Origin: G963662675 sp963662675
GTDB lineage: Bacteria > Bacteroidota > Bacteroidia > Bacteroidales > Prolixibacteraceae
Length of the DNA stretch: 64,000 nt
NCBI GenBank assembly: GCA_963662675.2
Contig: CAXXHP010000002.1
Location: 496,001 to 560,000, forward strand
Reading direction: 5' to 3'
A program made the position numbers and the translations under genes. This document shows, one piece after another, positions 53,965 through 62,226 of this stretch (the stretch's first letter is position 1; each line of letters begins with the position of its first letter). The notes beneath the pieces were generated by a model. The model saw only the letters and a list, made by a program, of their open reading frames with translations. It was not told the DNA's origin and made no database searches.

Positions 53965-55236
53965 ATGCAGCAGCGAAAGAAAAAGAAAAACAAGATGCTA
54001 CCATATATGGTCGCATTGTTAATCGTACTTATTATTGTTCTCATCATTGGAAGAAAGCAAGGTTGGATAGGTAAAGATTTTGAAGTGAAGGTAGTCTCTC
54101 AGGTTGTGGAAAGTAAGACGATAACAGAATCAATCTCTGCAAATGGTAAAGTTCAGCCCGAAACGGAAGTCAAAATTAGTCCGGATGTGTCGGGGGAAAT
54201 TATCGAATTATATGTTGACGAGGGGGGACGGGTTACAAAAGGTCAGTTGTTGATGGTCATTAAGCCTGATATTTATGAACAGGCTCTTAATCGGGCAGAA
54301 GCGAGTCTAAGCTCGTCAAAGGCGATGTTGGCTCAGTCTGAGGCTAGATTTATAGAAAGTGAACTGGCTTTTAGCAGAGCTGAAAAGTTGTACCAGCAGC
54401 AAACCATTGCTCCGTCGGACTATGAAACGGCTGAGGCTTCTTATAAAATTGCCGAGGCTGAAAAGCGATCAGCTGAATTTTCTATAAAATCTGCTGAGGC
54501 ATCTGTTGCAGAAGCCAAACAGGAACTTACAAAAACTAAGATTTATTCTCCAATGGGAGGCATTGTTTCGCAATTAAATGTAGAAAAGGGGGAGCGTGTT
54601 GTTGGAACGAATATGTATGCAGGAACTGAAATGATGGTTGTTGCTAATCTTGAAAAAATGGAAGTGAAAGTAGAGGTAAATGAAAATGATATTGTGAAAG
54701 TTTCAAAAAATGATACGGCTCTGGTTGAGGTGGATGCTTACCTGAAGCGAACCTTTAAAGGCATTGTAACAGAAATTGCCAATTCGGCAAGTACCGTTGG
54801 TGCTGCAACAGATCAGGTGACCACTTTCGATGTAAAAGTTCTCTTGCTGAAATCATCTTATGAGGATTTAATAGACAATTCAAGCTTGACATCTTATCCT
54901 TTCAGACCGGGTATGTCTGCAACTGTTGACATATTAACGGACACAAGAGAGGGCGTGATTTCTATTCCGATACAAGCAGTTACAACAAGGGTGAAGGATG
55001 ACGGAGAGCAGACAGAAGAAAAAGAGGAAGTTGTATATGTTTTGGAAAATAACCGGGTTTGGGAACGACCCATTGTAACAGGTATTCAAGATAATGTGAA
55101 TATTGAAATACTTGAAGGGCTAGAAGAAGGTGAAGAAATCATTACCGGTCCTTACAACATCGTAACACGCACGCTAAAAGATAGCGTTCTGGTTAAGGTA
55201 GTGGATGAAGAAGATCTGTATGACATAGAAGAATAA
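53965..55236 (+). CDS. HlyD/MacA-type periplasmic adaptor, orphan
   Basis: A 423-residue membrane-fusion protein with an N-terminal basic stretch and one membrane anchor (LPYMVALLIVLIIVLIIG, residues 12-29). A lipoyl half-motif (ISPDVSGEIIELYVDEGGRV) is followed by a helical hairpin (about 105-185), a second lipoyl half (KIYSPMGGIVSQLNVEKGERV) and a beta-barrel with FRPGMSATVDI. I start it at ATG 53965, since the GTG at 53917 would add an unusual extension before the basic anchor. Such adaptors join an inner-membrane ABC or RND pump to an outer-membrane channel, but none is adjacent. The next gene is convergent. The LolD/MacB genes at the left edge are 51 kb away. Confidence 0.88.
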   Translation: MQQRKKKKNKMLPYMVALLIVLIIVLIIGRKQGWIGKDFEVKVVSQVVESKTITESISANGKVQPETEVKISPDVSGEIIELYVDEGGRVTKGQLLMVIKPDIYEQALNRAEASLSSSKAMLAQSEARFIESELAFSRAEKLYQQQTIAPSDYETAEASYKIAEAEKRSAEFSIKSAEASVAEAKQELTKTKIYSPMGGIVSQLNVEKGERVVGTNMYAGTEMMVVANLEKMEVKVEVNENDIVKVSKNDTALVEVDAYLKRTFKGIVTEIANSASTVGAATDQVTTFDVKVLLLKSSYEDLIDNSSLTSYPFRPGMSATVDILTDTREGVISIPIQAVTTRVKDDGEQTEEKEEVVYVLENNRVWERPIVTGIQDNVNIEILEGLEEGEEIITGPYNIVTRTLKDSVLVKVVDEEDLYDIEE

Positions 55237-55253
55237 AAAACGATTGATAATTC

Positions 55254-56411
55254 TTAAAGCTTCATGGGACTATTAAAGCTGTTCCAAAAGCGTTCTTCAT
55301 AGGTGGCATTTTCAAAGAAATTACGTCCTGTAATTTTTTTCGGTGATTTTTTAAGTTCTAGCACACTCGCTTTACGACTGTATGAAACTTGCTCTCCTTT
55401 TTTGTCGGTGTAGGTCTTGTCACAGTCGATGTAATTGATGGCATATTTATTCCCCTGCTTCTGATATGTTGTTGTGAAATGATACCAAACATTTTGCTGT
55501 TCGTTGTTTTTAGTGAAAAGGGAACGGCTTTGTGAATTATTCAAGCTCGCCTCAATGATACATTCATTGCGAACTAATGCAAAATTACTTTTTAGAATGT
55601 ACATTTTCCCATCCATCTTTTGTGCATTGAAATCGCCGGTGTGTGCCAAGTCTAACTCATTTGTTTTGTATGATATTATCCATGCTGAGTCACCATCATA
55701 GGCACTTATGCCTTCAAGGTGCAAATCATAGTCATTTAGCAGATCAACGTTAAATATTGTATTGGACAAGCGAACCATGTCCATATCCAATAACTCATCA
55801 AAGCCTGTTTGCCCTGCTGGGAAAGAATATGATTCAAAATTCTTATTTACCTGAATGAACTGAAAATGTCGGTTTTGATAAGCATCGGTAATTGATGGAT
55901 TGCTGTATCCTGTTTCATCATACACATCAATGATTGCCTCACGTTTTTCAGATGAAGTGCCTGTCAATTTTTTCTCCTCTTTGTAATGAAATTTTAATCC
56001 AATTGGTTCAGCGTAGTAGTTTTCAGGAATTCGTTCACTAGCTGTTGTAATTATTCTGAATAGCACGCGTGATAAAGCGGTGATGTCAACTCCTTCAATA
56101 CTGTAAGTTTGTTCGGTGAGTGATATTCTAATAAAATCCTGAGACAATAACTCACTTATTTCAAATGACAAGTTCTGGTAAGCTACTGCTGAAATGTATA
56201 ATATATCATTGCTTTGATTATCGTTGATTTTTAACTCGAAATATCCATCTACATCACTTGCTGTCCCAATAAATGTCCCTTCAACTCCAATGCTGGCAAA
56301 CCCAATCCCTTCCTGTGATTTTGAGTCGACAACTCTCCCTTTTAGTGTTTGAGTTTGTGCAAATGCCTGAATTGAGATCAATATAAACAGAAATATAACG
56401 GATCGTTTCAT
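55254..56411 (-). CDS. Exported carboxypeptidase-regulatory-like domain protein
   Basis: A 385-residue protein with a cleavable signal (IQAFAQ-TQ, about residue 19) and an N-terminal beta-sandwich of the CarboxypepD_reg type (about 22-105; LKGRVVDSKSQEGIGFASIG), as on many Bacteroidota surface and TonB-dependent proteins. No barrel follows: the remaining 270 residues are a mostly beta-rich region of unknown kind ending in NSFNSPMKL. It is probably a periplasmic or outer-membrane-associated protein of the DUF4480-like group. It is convergent with the HlyD gene (17-bp gap) and divergent from the coiled-coil lipoprotein gene. Confidence 0.8.
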   Translation of the reverse strand: MKRSVIFLFILISIQAFAQTQTLKGRVVDSKSQEGIGFASIGVEGTFIGTASDVDGYFELKINDNQSNDILYISAVAYQNLSFEISELLSQDFIRISLTEQTYSIEGVDITALSRVLFRIITTASERIPENYYAEPIGLKFHYKEEKKLTGTSSEKREAIIDVYDETGYSNPSITDAYQNRHFQFIQVNKNFESYSFPAGQTGFDELLDMDMVRLSNTIFNVDLLNDYDLHLEGISAYDGDSAWIISYKTNELDLAHTGDFNAQKMDGKMYILKSNFALVRNECIIEASLNNSQSRSLFTKNNEQQNVWYHFTTTYQKQGNKYAINYIDCDKTYTDKKGEQVSYSRKASVLELKKSPKKITGRNFFENATYEERFWNSFNSPMKL

Positions 56412-56656
56412 GTGCGCGTTTTTAGGTTTTCCAATTAAAATTTTATTGGATTGATAAAGTTAAGCTTTTTAGAACTCAATATTTAACAGATTAGCGGGAA
56501 TAAGGCATATCTCTTTTTAATAACTGTAAGTTTTTGTCTATTTTAGTTAAGCTTTTTAAGTAACGTCAAAAGGAATAATAAATTACTGTTAGAATAACAT
56601 ATTTGCAACAAAGACGTTATTTACGAGAGCATCTAACATTATAAAATTCACCCAAA

Positions 56657-57313
56657 ATGAAAATAACCCGACTGTATCAATTTGTAATTTTACTGATTGT
56701 CCTATTGCCATCATGCGTTTCCAAAAAGAAATATCTGGATATGGAATCATCCAAGTTGAGGGCAGAGCAGAGAGTCCGGGATTTAACGGGTGAAAATGAG
56801 GCAAAAGCCAGTCGCATTGAGCAGATGATTGCTGATTTTGAGCAAATGAAGCAGGAGCTGATGGAAAGCAATGCTCAAAAGGATCAAATGATCAGCGATC
56901 TTAGCGGACAAATAAATACGTTGTCTTCAAATGTGAAAGAAAAAGATGCTACAATTGAAGAAAAGCTATACGCATTTGAGTACGAAAAGAGGAGGATGGA
57001 GGAAGATCTTCAAAACAGTAAAGACCTTCAAGCAAATCTGAAAACACAAAATGCAAGCCTTTCAAGTGAAATCAAGCTTGTTAATGATGAAATGTCGGAT
57101 CTTAAATTTGATTTGAACCGTCAAAAAGAAGATGTAACTAGGTTAAATGCTCAGTTGACTCTAAAAGATAAAAATTTTGAAGATCAAGCAGCTCAACTTT
57201 CAAGCCTTAAGGCAGAAATTCAAAAGCTAAAGAATGAAGGTGTAATAAAGGATGAAACCATTGAAAGACTAAACAATAATGTAAGCCTTTTAAAGAACCA
57301 ACTTGCCAAATAG
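56657..57313 (+). CDS. Coiled-coil lipoprotein
   Basis: A 218-residue lipoprotein: signal peptide with lipobox LLPSC (Cys20), then almost entirely alpha-helical coiled coil (about 25-215; for example LRAEQRVRDLTGENEAK and LNNNVSLLKNQLAK). Similar N-terminal halves occur on OmpA-type peptidoglycan-binding proteins of Bacteroidota, but here the OmpA domain is absent and the gene stops after the coil. It may bridge the envelope or act as a spacer. It is convergent with dgt (21-bp gap). Confidence 0.78.
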   Translation: MKITRLYQFVILLIVLLPSCVSKKKYLDMESSKLRAEQRVRDLTGENEAKASRIEQMIADFEQMKQELMESNAQKDQMISDLSGQINTLSSNVKEKDATIEEKLYAFEYEKRRMEEDLQNSKDLQANLKTQNASLSSEIKLVNDEMSDLKFDLNRQKEDVTRLNAQLTLKDKNFEDQAAQLSSLKAEIQKLKNEGVIKDETIERLNNNVSLLKNQLAK

Positions 57314-57334
57314 TATTATTGAACTTTCGAGTTG

Positions 57335-58699
57335 TTACCCAATCAAAGACAGATTTATCCCTTTAATTTTTCGATATAAATCGAGCGCATAAATATCTGT
57401 CATTCCCGTTACAAAATCGATCACAGACTGTATTTTCTGATAATCACTTTGATGATCTCCTCTGTATTGCATAGGCATAAATGATAAAAGTCTTTTAGAC
57501 ATTCCTGTTTTGGGTGTTAAAACGGCTTTGGTATATTCATCCAAGAGCGTTTTTATGATTTGATGCCCGGCCAATTCAATTTCAACAACCGATCGATCTT
57601 GATAGATTTTTTGAATGGAAATTGGTTCGATTATGTCCATTGCCTTTTTTGATGTTCCTCCCAGATTATCAATCAGAGCAGTTCTGAATGTTCCATCGAG
57701 AATGGCTGACTGGTTTTCCCAAAAGATGTCAATACATTCATGTACCAATTTATTGATTACGCCGGCACGTAAAAAAGATATGCGCTCATTCAAATCGGTT
57801 ACAGACTTGAATGTGTTCTCAATCTTTTCGATGCTTTTGTCATCCTCTTCTGGGTCATAAAAATTAAGGAACAATTGGCTGGTTGTTTTATAGTCCAATA
57901 TTTTGAGTTTGTGTGCATCTTCTATATCCATAATCTGGTAACAGATATCATCAGCAGCTTCAACAAGAAAAACCAGAGGGTGACGGGCAAATTTCATGGG
58001 ATTATTTTCAAGTTGAATAATTCCCAATTGAGCGGCTATGCCGTGGTACAGATTTTTCTCAGATTGGAAAAATCCAAATTTTTGTTTTTTTATGCCAATA
58101 GATTCATAAGGATACTTTACAATTGAAGACAAAGTCGTGTAAGTTAGGGCAAAACCTCCTTCACGTCGACCTTCAAATTGATGACTAAGTAGCCGAAGTG
58201 CGTTGGCATTGCCATCAAATAAAATAAAATCGCTCCATTCTTCTGGCGATAGCAAGTCCTCTAGTCTTTTTCCATCCCCATCTTTAAAATAGGTTGAAAT
58301 TGCTTCTTCTCCAGAATGCCCAAAAGGTGGATTGCCCATGTCGTGTGCAAGGCACGCAGACGAAACAACAGCACCCAACTCACTTAATAATGGATTATTT
58401 TCGCCTGCGTTTATCAGCTTCTCAGATAGTATGTTGCCCAGAGAACGTCCCACGCTTGCTACTTCCAAAGAGTGCGTAAGCCTATTGTGCACAAAAATGC
58501 TTCCAGGCAGCGGAAATACCTGAGTCTTGTTTTGCATACGGCGAAATGGCGATGAAAAGATAATTCGGTCGTAATCCCTCTGAAACTGTGTGCGGTTATA
58601 TAAATCAATTTCTCGGGTGGCTGGTTTTGAACCCAAACGACGTGTAGATATGAGTTGATTCCAATTCATCTTTTGAGGATTAGTCTTATTATCTGCCAT
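57335..58699 (-). CDS. dgt: Deoxyguanosinetriphosphate triphosphohydrolase
   Basis: A 454-residue HD-domain enzyme that cleaves dGTP (and often other dNTPs) to the nucleoside and triphosphate, balancing nucleotide pools. The N-terminal motif is SPFRRMQNKTQVF. HD metal ligands are in RLTHSLEVASVGR, CLAHDMGNPPFGHSGE and VEAADDICYQIMDIEDAH. The length is typical for the dGTPase type. The gene is 11 bp downstream of a YgjP-like metallopeptidase gene, so they share an operon. An in-frame ATG ten codons on is a less likely start. Confidence 0.93.
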   Translation of the reverse strand: MADNKTNPQKMNWNQLISTRRLGSKPATREIDLYNRTQFQRDYDRIIFSSPFRRMQNKTQVFPLPGSIFVHNRLTHSLEVASVGRSLGNILSEKLINAGENNPLLSELGAVVSSACLAHDMGNPPFGHSGEEAISTYFKDGDGKRLEDLLSPEEWSDFILFDGNANALRLLSHQFEGRREGGFALTYTTLSSIVKYPYESIGIKKQKFGFFQSEKNLYHGIAAQLGIIQLENNPMKFARHPLVFLVEAADDICYQIMDIEDAHKLKILDYKTTSQLFLNFYDPEEDDKSIEKIENTFKSVTDLNERISFLRAGVINKLVHECIDIFWENQSAILDGTFRTALIDNLGGTSKKAMDIIEPISIQKIYQDRSVVEIELAGHQIIKTLLDEYTKAVLTPKTGMSKRLLSFMPMQYRGDHQSDYQKIQSVIDFVTGMTDIYALDLYRKIKGINLSLIG

Positions 58700-58710
58700 G
58701 AGGGTGTAGT

Positions 58711-59427
58711 TTAAAAAAGGTCAATGTGGTATTTACTTAGTTCTTTATTCAGTCTTTTCGAACCGGGACAAACTTTCTCAAGCAATTGCCAGAATGATTT
58801 CCCATGGTTCTTTTCAACCGTATGCGCCAGTTCATGAAGAATAACGTAATCAATCAGAGGGCCTGGCAGTCGCATTAGGTGAATGTTTAGGTTGATGTTG
58901 TTAATAGAGGAACAACTCCCCCAGCGTGTTTTTACATGCTTTACAAACACATTTTCATAAACAAAATTGTGGTTTTGTGCCAATTCCTTTGTTCGTGTTG
59001 GGAGATAAATTTTTGCTTCTTGGCGCATTACCTGCGTTATTACTCTTCGTATAAATTGTTGAATTTCGGGTGTTTGATGGTCGCGACTTTGCGGAATATT
59101 TATCTGGATAACTCCATTGCCAACCATTGCCGAAGCTTTGTTGTGATCAACCGTAATTATTTTTAAGTTATGAAACTTTGTCGCAAAACTGGTATCTTCA
59201 CTAAAAATCGTTAAACTAGTTTGTATGTGTTTTTGTTGTTTTATTATCCAGTCTGCTTTTGTTCTGACAAAGTCGAGAGCTTTTTGTTCCGAAACCAAAA
59301 GTGGCATGGAAACCTGAACCTGCCCATCGGGTTTTACCTGGAGGCGGATACGTCGGGAACGATTATCTTTTAAGATACAAACCGGTCCAACGGGGTCAAC
59401 GTGAAAGTATTTTTGAGTACTCATCAT
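58711..59427 (-). CDS. YgjP-like metallopeptidase (DUF45)
   Basis: A 238-residue protein of the YgjP/DUF45 group, related to zinc metallopeptidases. The conserved HELAHTVEKNHGKSFW includes the HExxH zinc motif with a downstream histidine; the preceding WGSCSSINNINLNIHLMRLP is also typical. The N-terminal half is a beta-rich RRIRLQVKPDGQVQVSMP region. No signal peptide, so it is cytoplasmic. It sits 11 bp before dgt in one operon. The biological substrate of this family is unknown. An alternative ATG lies one codon downstream. Confidence 0.88.
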   Translation of the reverse strand: MMSTQKYFHVDPVGPVCILKDNRSRRIRLQVKPDGQVQVSMPLLVSEQKALDFVRTKADWIIKQQKHIQTSLTIFSEDTSFATKFHNLKIITVDHNKASAMVGNGVIQINIPQSRDHQTPEIQQFIRRVITQVMRQEAKIYLPTRTKELAQNHNFVYENVFVKHVKTRWGSCSSINNINLNIHLMRLPGPLIDYVILHELAHTVEKNHGKSFWQLLEKVCPGSKRLNKELSKYHIDLF

Positions 59428-59564
59428 GAAGTATTGATGACGAAGATAATGAATCCCTTATAATTAATAGAAATGAAACGAACTTGTTGTTGTCAATACA
59501 AATAATTTATAGGATAACCGGTAACAGCAAGTCGACTACGTCGAATCTAATAAATTAAAGACTA

Positions 59565-60269
59565 ATGAATAAAGAAAATAAACTTGAAGTATTTGGGACA
59601 CTCAGCAAAGAAGAGCCTGTTCTTACAATTAGTGATAGAATAGTTCCAGGGACCTTAGTCTTTGAAGCATTGGCGCCATTCCCCGGATATTATAATGATT
59701 CACCTCTTGCAACAAAACCAATCTATATGTATTTGGCGTTGCAGGAGCAATATACATTAGTGGATATACTTCGTGCTACCGAAAAAGTTGAGAAAGTATT
59801 CGATAATAAATTTGAGGCAGGGAAAGGCTTCCTGCAAATTTATGATCAGAAGTATCATGTTTTAAGGGTGCGTCATTTAGAGCATTATGACCTAATTGGG
59901 AAACTTCAGGAGGCATATCAGGATCAAGGAATTTTCCCGTTAAAAAAGACAAGGAAAGGGCTTGAAGAGCCTGCTCAAATTCGGGTTATTAAGTTTTTCA
60001 ATTTGACAAAAATTGATGACGGAATCTATCTGGATAACAAGGAGGATTTTCATGCTTATTTAGAAGTGCCACAGGGGCATTCGTGGGAGGGATTTAATGA
60101 GCTTACAAACCGGGTTAAGTATAACTGGGTTGAAAGTAAGTTTGATGCTGCATTGGGCGCATTTTATCATAATGGGAAATTGCATGAGTTTATTCGTATT
60201 TATTCAAACAAATTAAATCTACCCTATCTGCAGGAACTTAGAAAATTGTACCTCGAGAAGTTAAAATAA
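59565..60269 (+). CDS. Conserved-looking protein of unknown function
   Basis: A 234-residue soluble protein with no signal or membrane segment and no family that I recognise. It begins MNKENKLEVFGTLSKEEPVL and has the segments PFPGYYNDSPLATKPIYMYLALQ (mixed), RATEKVEKVFDNKF and WVESKFDAALGAFYHNGK. Charged and aromatic residues are spread evenly, as in a real globular protein. It is transcribed alone, divergent from the YgjP-dgt operon and convergent with gltX, with a dispersed repeat at its end. Confidence 0.7.
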   Translation: MNKENKLEVFGTLSKEEPVLTISDRIVPGTLVFEALAPFPGYYNDSPLATKPIYMYLALQEQYTLVDILRATEKVEKVFDNKFEAGKGFLQIYDQKYHVLRVRHLEHYDLIGKLQEAYQDQGIFPLKKTRKGLEEPAQIRVIKFFNLTKIDDGIYLDNKEDFHAYLEVPQGHSWEGFNELTNRVKYNWVESKFDAALGAFYHNGKLHEFIRIYSNKLNLPYLQELRKLYLEKLK

Positions 60270-60301
60270 TTTTTCATTGTTGGTTTATAAGGAAAGATGG
60301 G

Positions 60302-60432
60302 GCTGTCTATAAAGTAGAAAAATCATTGAAAAACGTCATCCCGAACTTGTTTCGGGATCTGTTTCATAGTTTATTAAGATCCTGAAAACAAGTTCAGTAT
60401 GACTCGTGTCTTTACTTTTTGGACAACTCTAT
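60302..60432 (+). repeat. Dispersed double-hairpin intergenic repeat, copy 3
   Basis: Starts GGGCTGTC and ends TTTTTGGACAACTC. Hairpin 1 is ATCCCGAACTTGTTTCGGGAT (60340-60360). Hairpin 2 is ATCCTGAA…TTCAGTAT (60381-60402), with one mismatch. The two hairpins are themselves inverted relatives. It lies between the convergent 59565-60269 gene and gltX. Confidence 0.85.
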
Positions 60433-60461
60433 CTTTCTAAATAGGATATTTTAATTCGAAT

Positions 60462-61991
60462 TTACCCTAAAATTGATGTCGCTTTTTGTATGCGGGTCAG
60501 TGTTTCTTCTTTGCCTATAATATCACAAATGTCAAACAAGTCTACGCCTTGGCTACTTCCAACAAGCGCCAAACGCATGGGAGCCATCACTGCTCCAAAT
60601 CCCCATCCCTTTTCGTTCATAAAAGCCGAAAAGGTCTCTTTAATATCGTTTGCATTCCAATTGTCAACATCTTGTAAAACTTCTGCAATGGCATTTAGCA
60701 TACCTGAAGTCTCTGTTTTCCATTTTTTGCTGACTGTTTTTTCATCATAGCTTTCGGGGGTTGCAAAGAAATAGCACCCTTGTTCCCAAAGGTCAGAAAC
60801 AAACTCACAACGTTCCTTGATAAGTCCAACAATCCTGTTTAGCTTTTCATCCTCAATTGGGATGTTCTTTTCTGCTAAAACAGAAGTAAATAGAGCAGAT
60901 AGTTCTGTTTCTGTTTTTTGTTGCATATAATGGCGGTTGAACCATTTTGCTTTTTCCGGATCAAACCTTGCTCCTGATTTAATGACGCGCTCAAGGCTGA
61001 ATTGATCAATCAGCTCATTCATGCTGAAAAATTCTTGTTCAGTACCTGCATTCCAACCCAATAAGGCCAACATGTTTACGAATGCTTCAGGGAAATACCC
61101 ATCTTCCCTGTAGCCACGTGAAACATCACCTGTTTTAGGATCTGTCCATTGCAAAGGAAACACAGGAAAACCCATTTTGTCACCATCGCGTTTACTTAAT
61201 TTACCTTTGCCTGTTGGCTTTAGTATGAGTGGTAAATGAGCGAACTGTGGACGGGTATCGTTCCAGCCCAGTGCTTTGTAAAGCAGAATGTGAAGTGGCA
61301 TGGATGGCAGCCATTCTTCTCCGCGAATGACATGTGTGATTTGCATAAGGTGGTCATCTACCACATTGGCCATGTGGTAGGTTGGCATACCATCGGCCTT
61401 AAAAAGCACTTTGTCATCAAGCTGGTTGGTGTTAAATTTTACATTCCCACGTATCAGGTCAGCTTCAGTAACATCTGTATTCTCTGGCATTTTAAAACGA
61501 ATAACCCATGGTTGTCCTTCTTCAATTTTTTGTTTTACAACGTCTGCCGGTAAAGTCAATGAATTCTGAAGTTTGTCACGAGTGTGCAAATCGTAAGAAA
61601 AAACAGTTTTATTTGCTTCGGCTTCAGAACGTATGTTGGCTAGTTCTTCAGGGGTGTCGAAAGCATAATATGCATTTCCATTTTCGATTAGTTGATCGGC
61701 ATATTGGCGGTAAATGGCTTTACGTTCGCTTTGTCGATATGGTCCAAGGTCGCCTCCAGCTCCGATGCCTTCATCCGGCATTAATCCACACCATTTCAAC
61801 GCCTCAATGATATAATCTTCCGCTCCCGGAACATATCTGGTTTGGTCGGTATCTTCAATCCGTAACAAGAAATCACCTCCCAATTTCTTAGCAAATAAGT
61901 AATTAAATAAGGCCGTGCGGATACCTCCCATGTGCAGTGCCCCTGTTGGACTTGGGGCAAAACGCACCCTTACTTTTCGTTCCATGTTCAA
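60462..61991 (-). CDS. gltX: Glutamyl-tRNA synthetase
   Basis: A 509-residue class I aminoacyl-tRNA synthetase that loads glutamate on tRNA(Glu). The HIGH-type motif is FAPSPTGALHMGGIRTALFN, and the KMSKS-type motif reads KLSKRDGDK. Further typical parts are DTDQTRYVPGAE, QLDDKVLFKADGMPTYHMAN and VIRGEEWLPSMPLH. The length fits the Bacteroidota enzyme. The start could be ATG 61991 or the ATG two codons later (MERKVRVR). It is monocistronic on the minus strand. Confidence 0.97.
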   Translation of the reverse strand: MNMERKVRVRFAPSPTGALHMGGIRTALFNYLFAKKLGGDFLLRIEDTDQTRYVPGAEDYIIEALKWCGLMPDEGIGAGGDLGPYRQSERKAIYRQYADQLIENGNAYYAFDTPEELANIRSEAEANKTVFSYDLHTRDKLQNSLTLPADVVKQKIEEGQPWVIRFKMPENTDVTEADLIRGNVKFNTNQLDDKVLFKADGMPTYHMANVVDDHLMQITHVIRGEEWLPSMPLHILLYKALGWNDTRPQFAHLPLILKPTGKGKLSKRDGDKMGFPVFPLQWTDPKTGDVSRGYREDGYFPEAFVNMLALLGWNAGTEQEFFSMNELIDQFSLERVIKSGARFDPEKAKWFNRHYMQQKTETELSALFTSVLAEKNIPIEDEKLNRIVGLIKERCEFVSDLWEQGCYFFATPESYDEKTVSKKWKTETSGMLNAIAEVLQDVDNWNANDIKETFSAFMNEKGWGFGAVMAPMRLALVGSSQGVDLFDICDIIGKEETLTRIQKATSILG

Positions 61992-62180
61992 TGCTTTTCT
62001 AATTTGCTGGCAAAGATAGGTATTTTTACACCTACCAAAAGAAGAAATGGGACGCTTAGAACTTTTTTATAAACTTTTGGTTTTTAGTTGTAATGAATCT
62101 GGGAAGATGAAAACATATACTACGGATTTTGATCTTTTAGGATTTATTAAGGCATTCAACATGAATTATGCCTTTACATA

Positions 62181-62188
62181 TATATTTG
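62181..62188 (+). promoter_or_regulatory. -7 box of the S46 peptidase gene
   Basis: TATATTTG, an exact match to TAnnTTTG, lies 38 bp before the ATG at 62227. A -33 box is not obvious. Confidence 0.55.
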
Positions 62189-62226
62189 TATCTTTAAATA
62201 TCACAAACTGTATTAATCATAATGGG

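Noticed and set aside
53965..55236. HlyD-type adaptor as the missing partner of the ABC operon at the left edge
   Set aside because: They are about 51 kb apart, and the ABC operon more likely has its own adaptor just outside the window.
32149..60432. The three intergenic repeats as part of a CRISPR array or integron
   Set aside because: They are single copies tens of kilobases apart, without spacers, cas genes or integrase.
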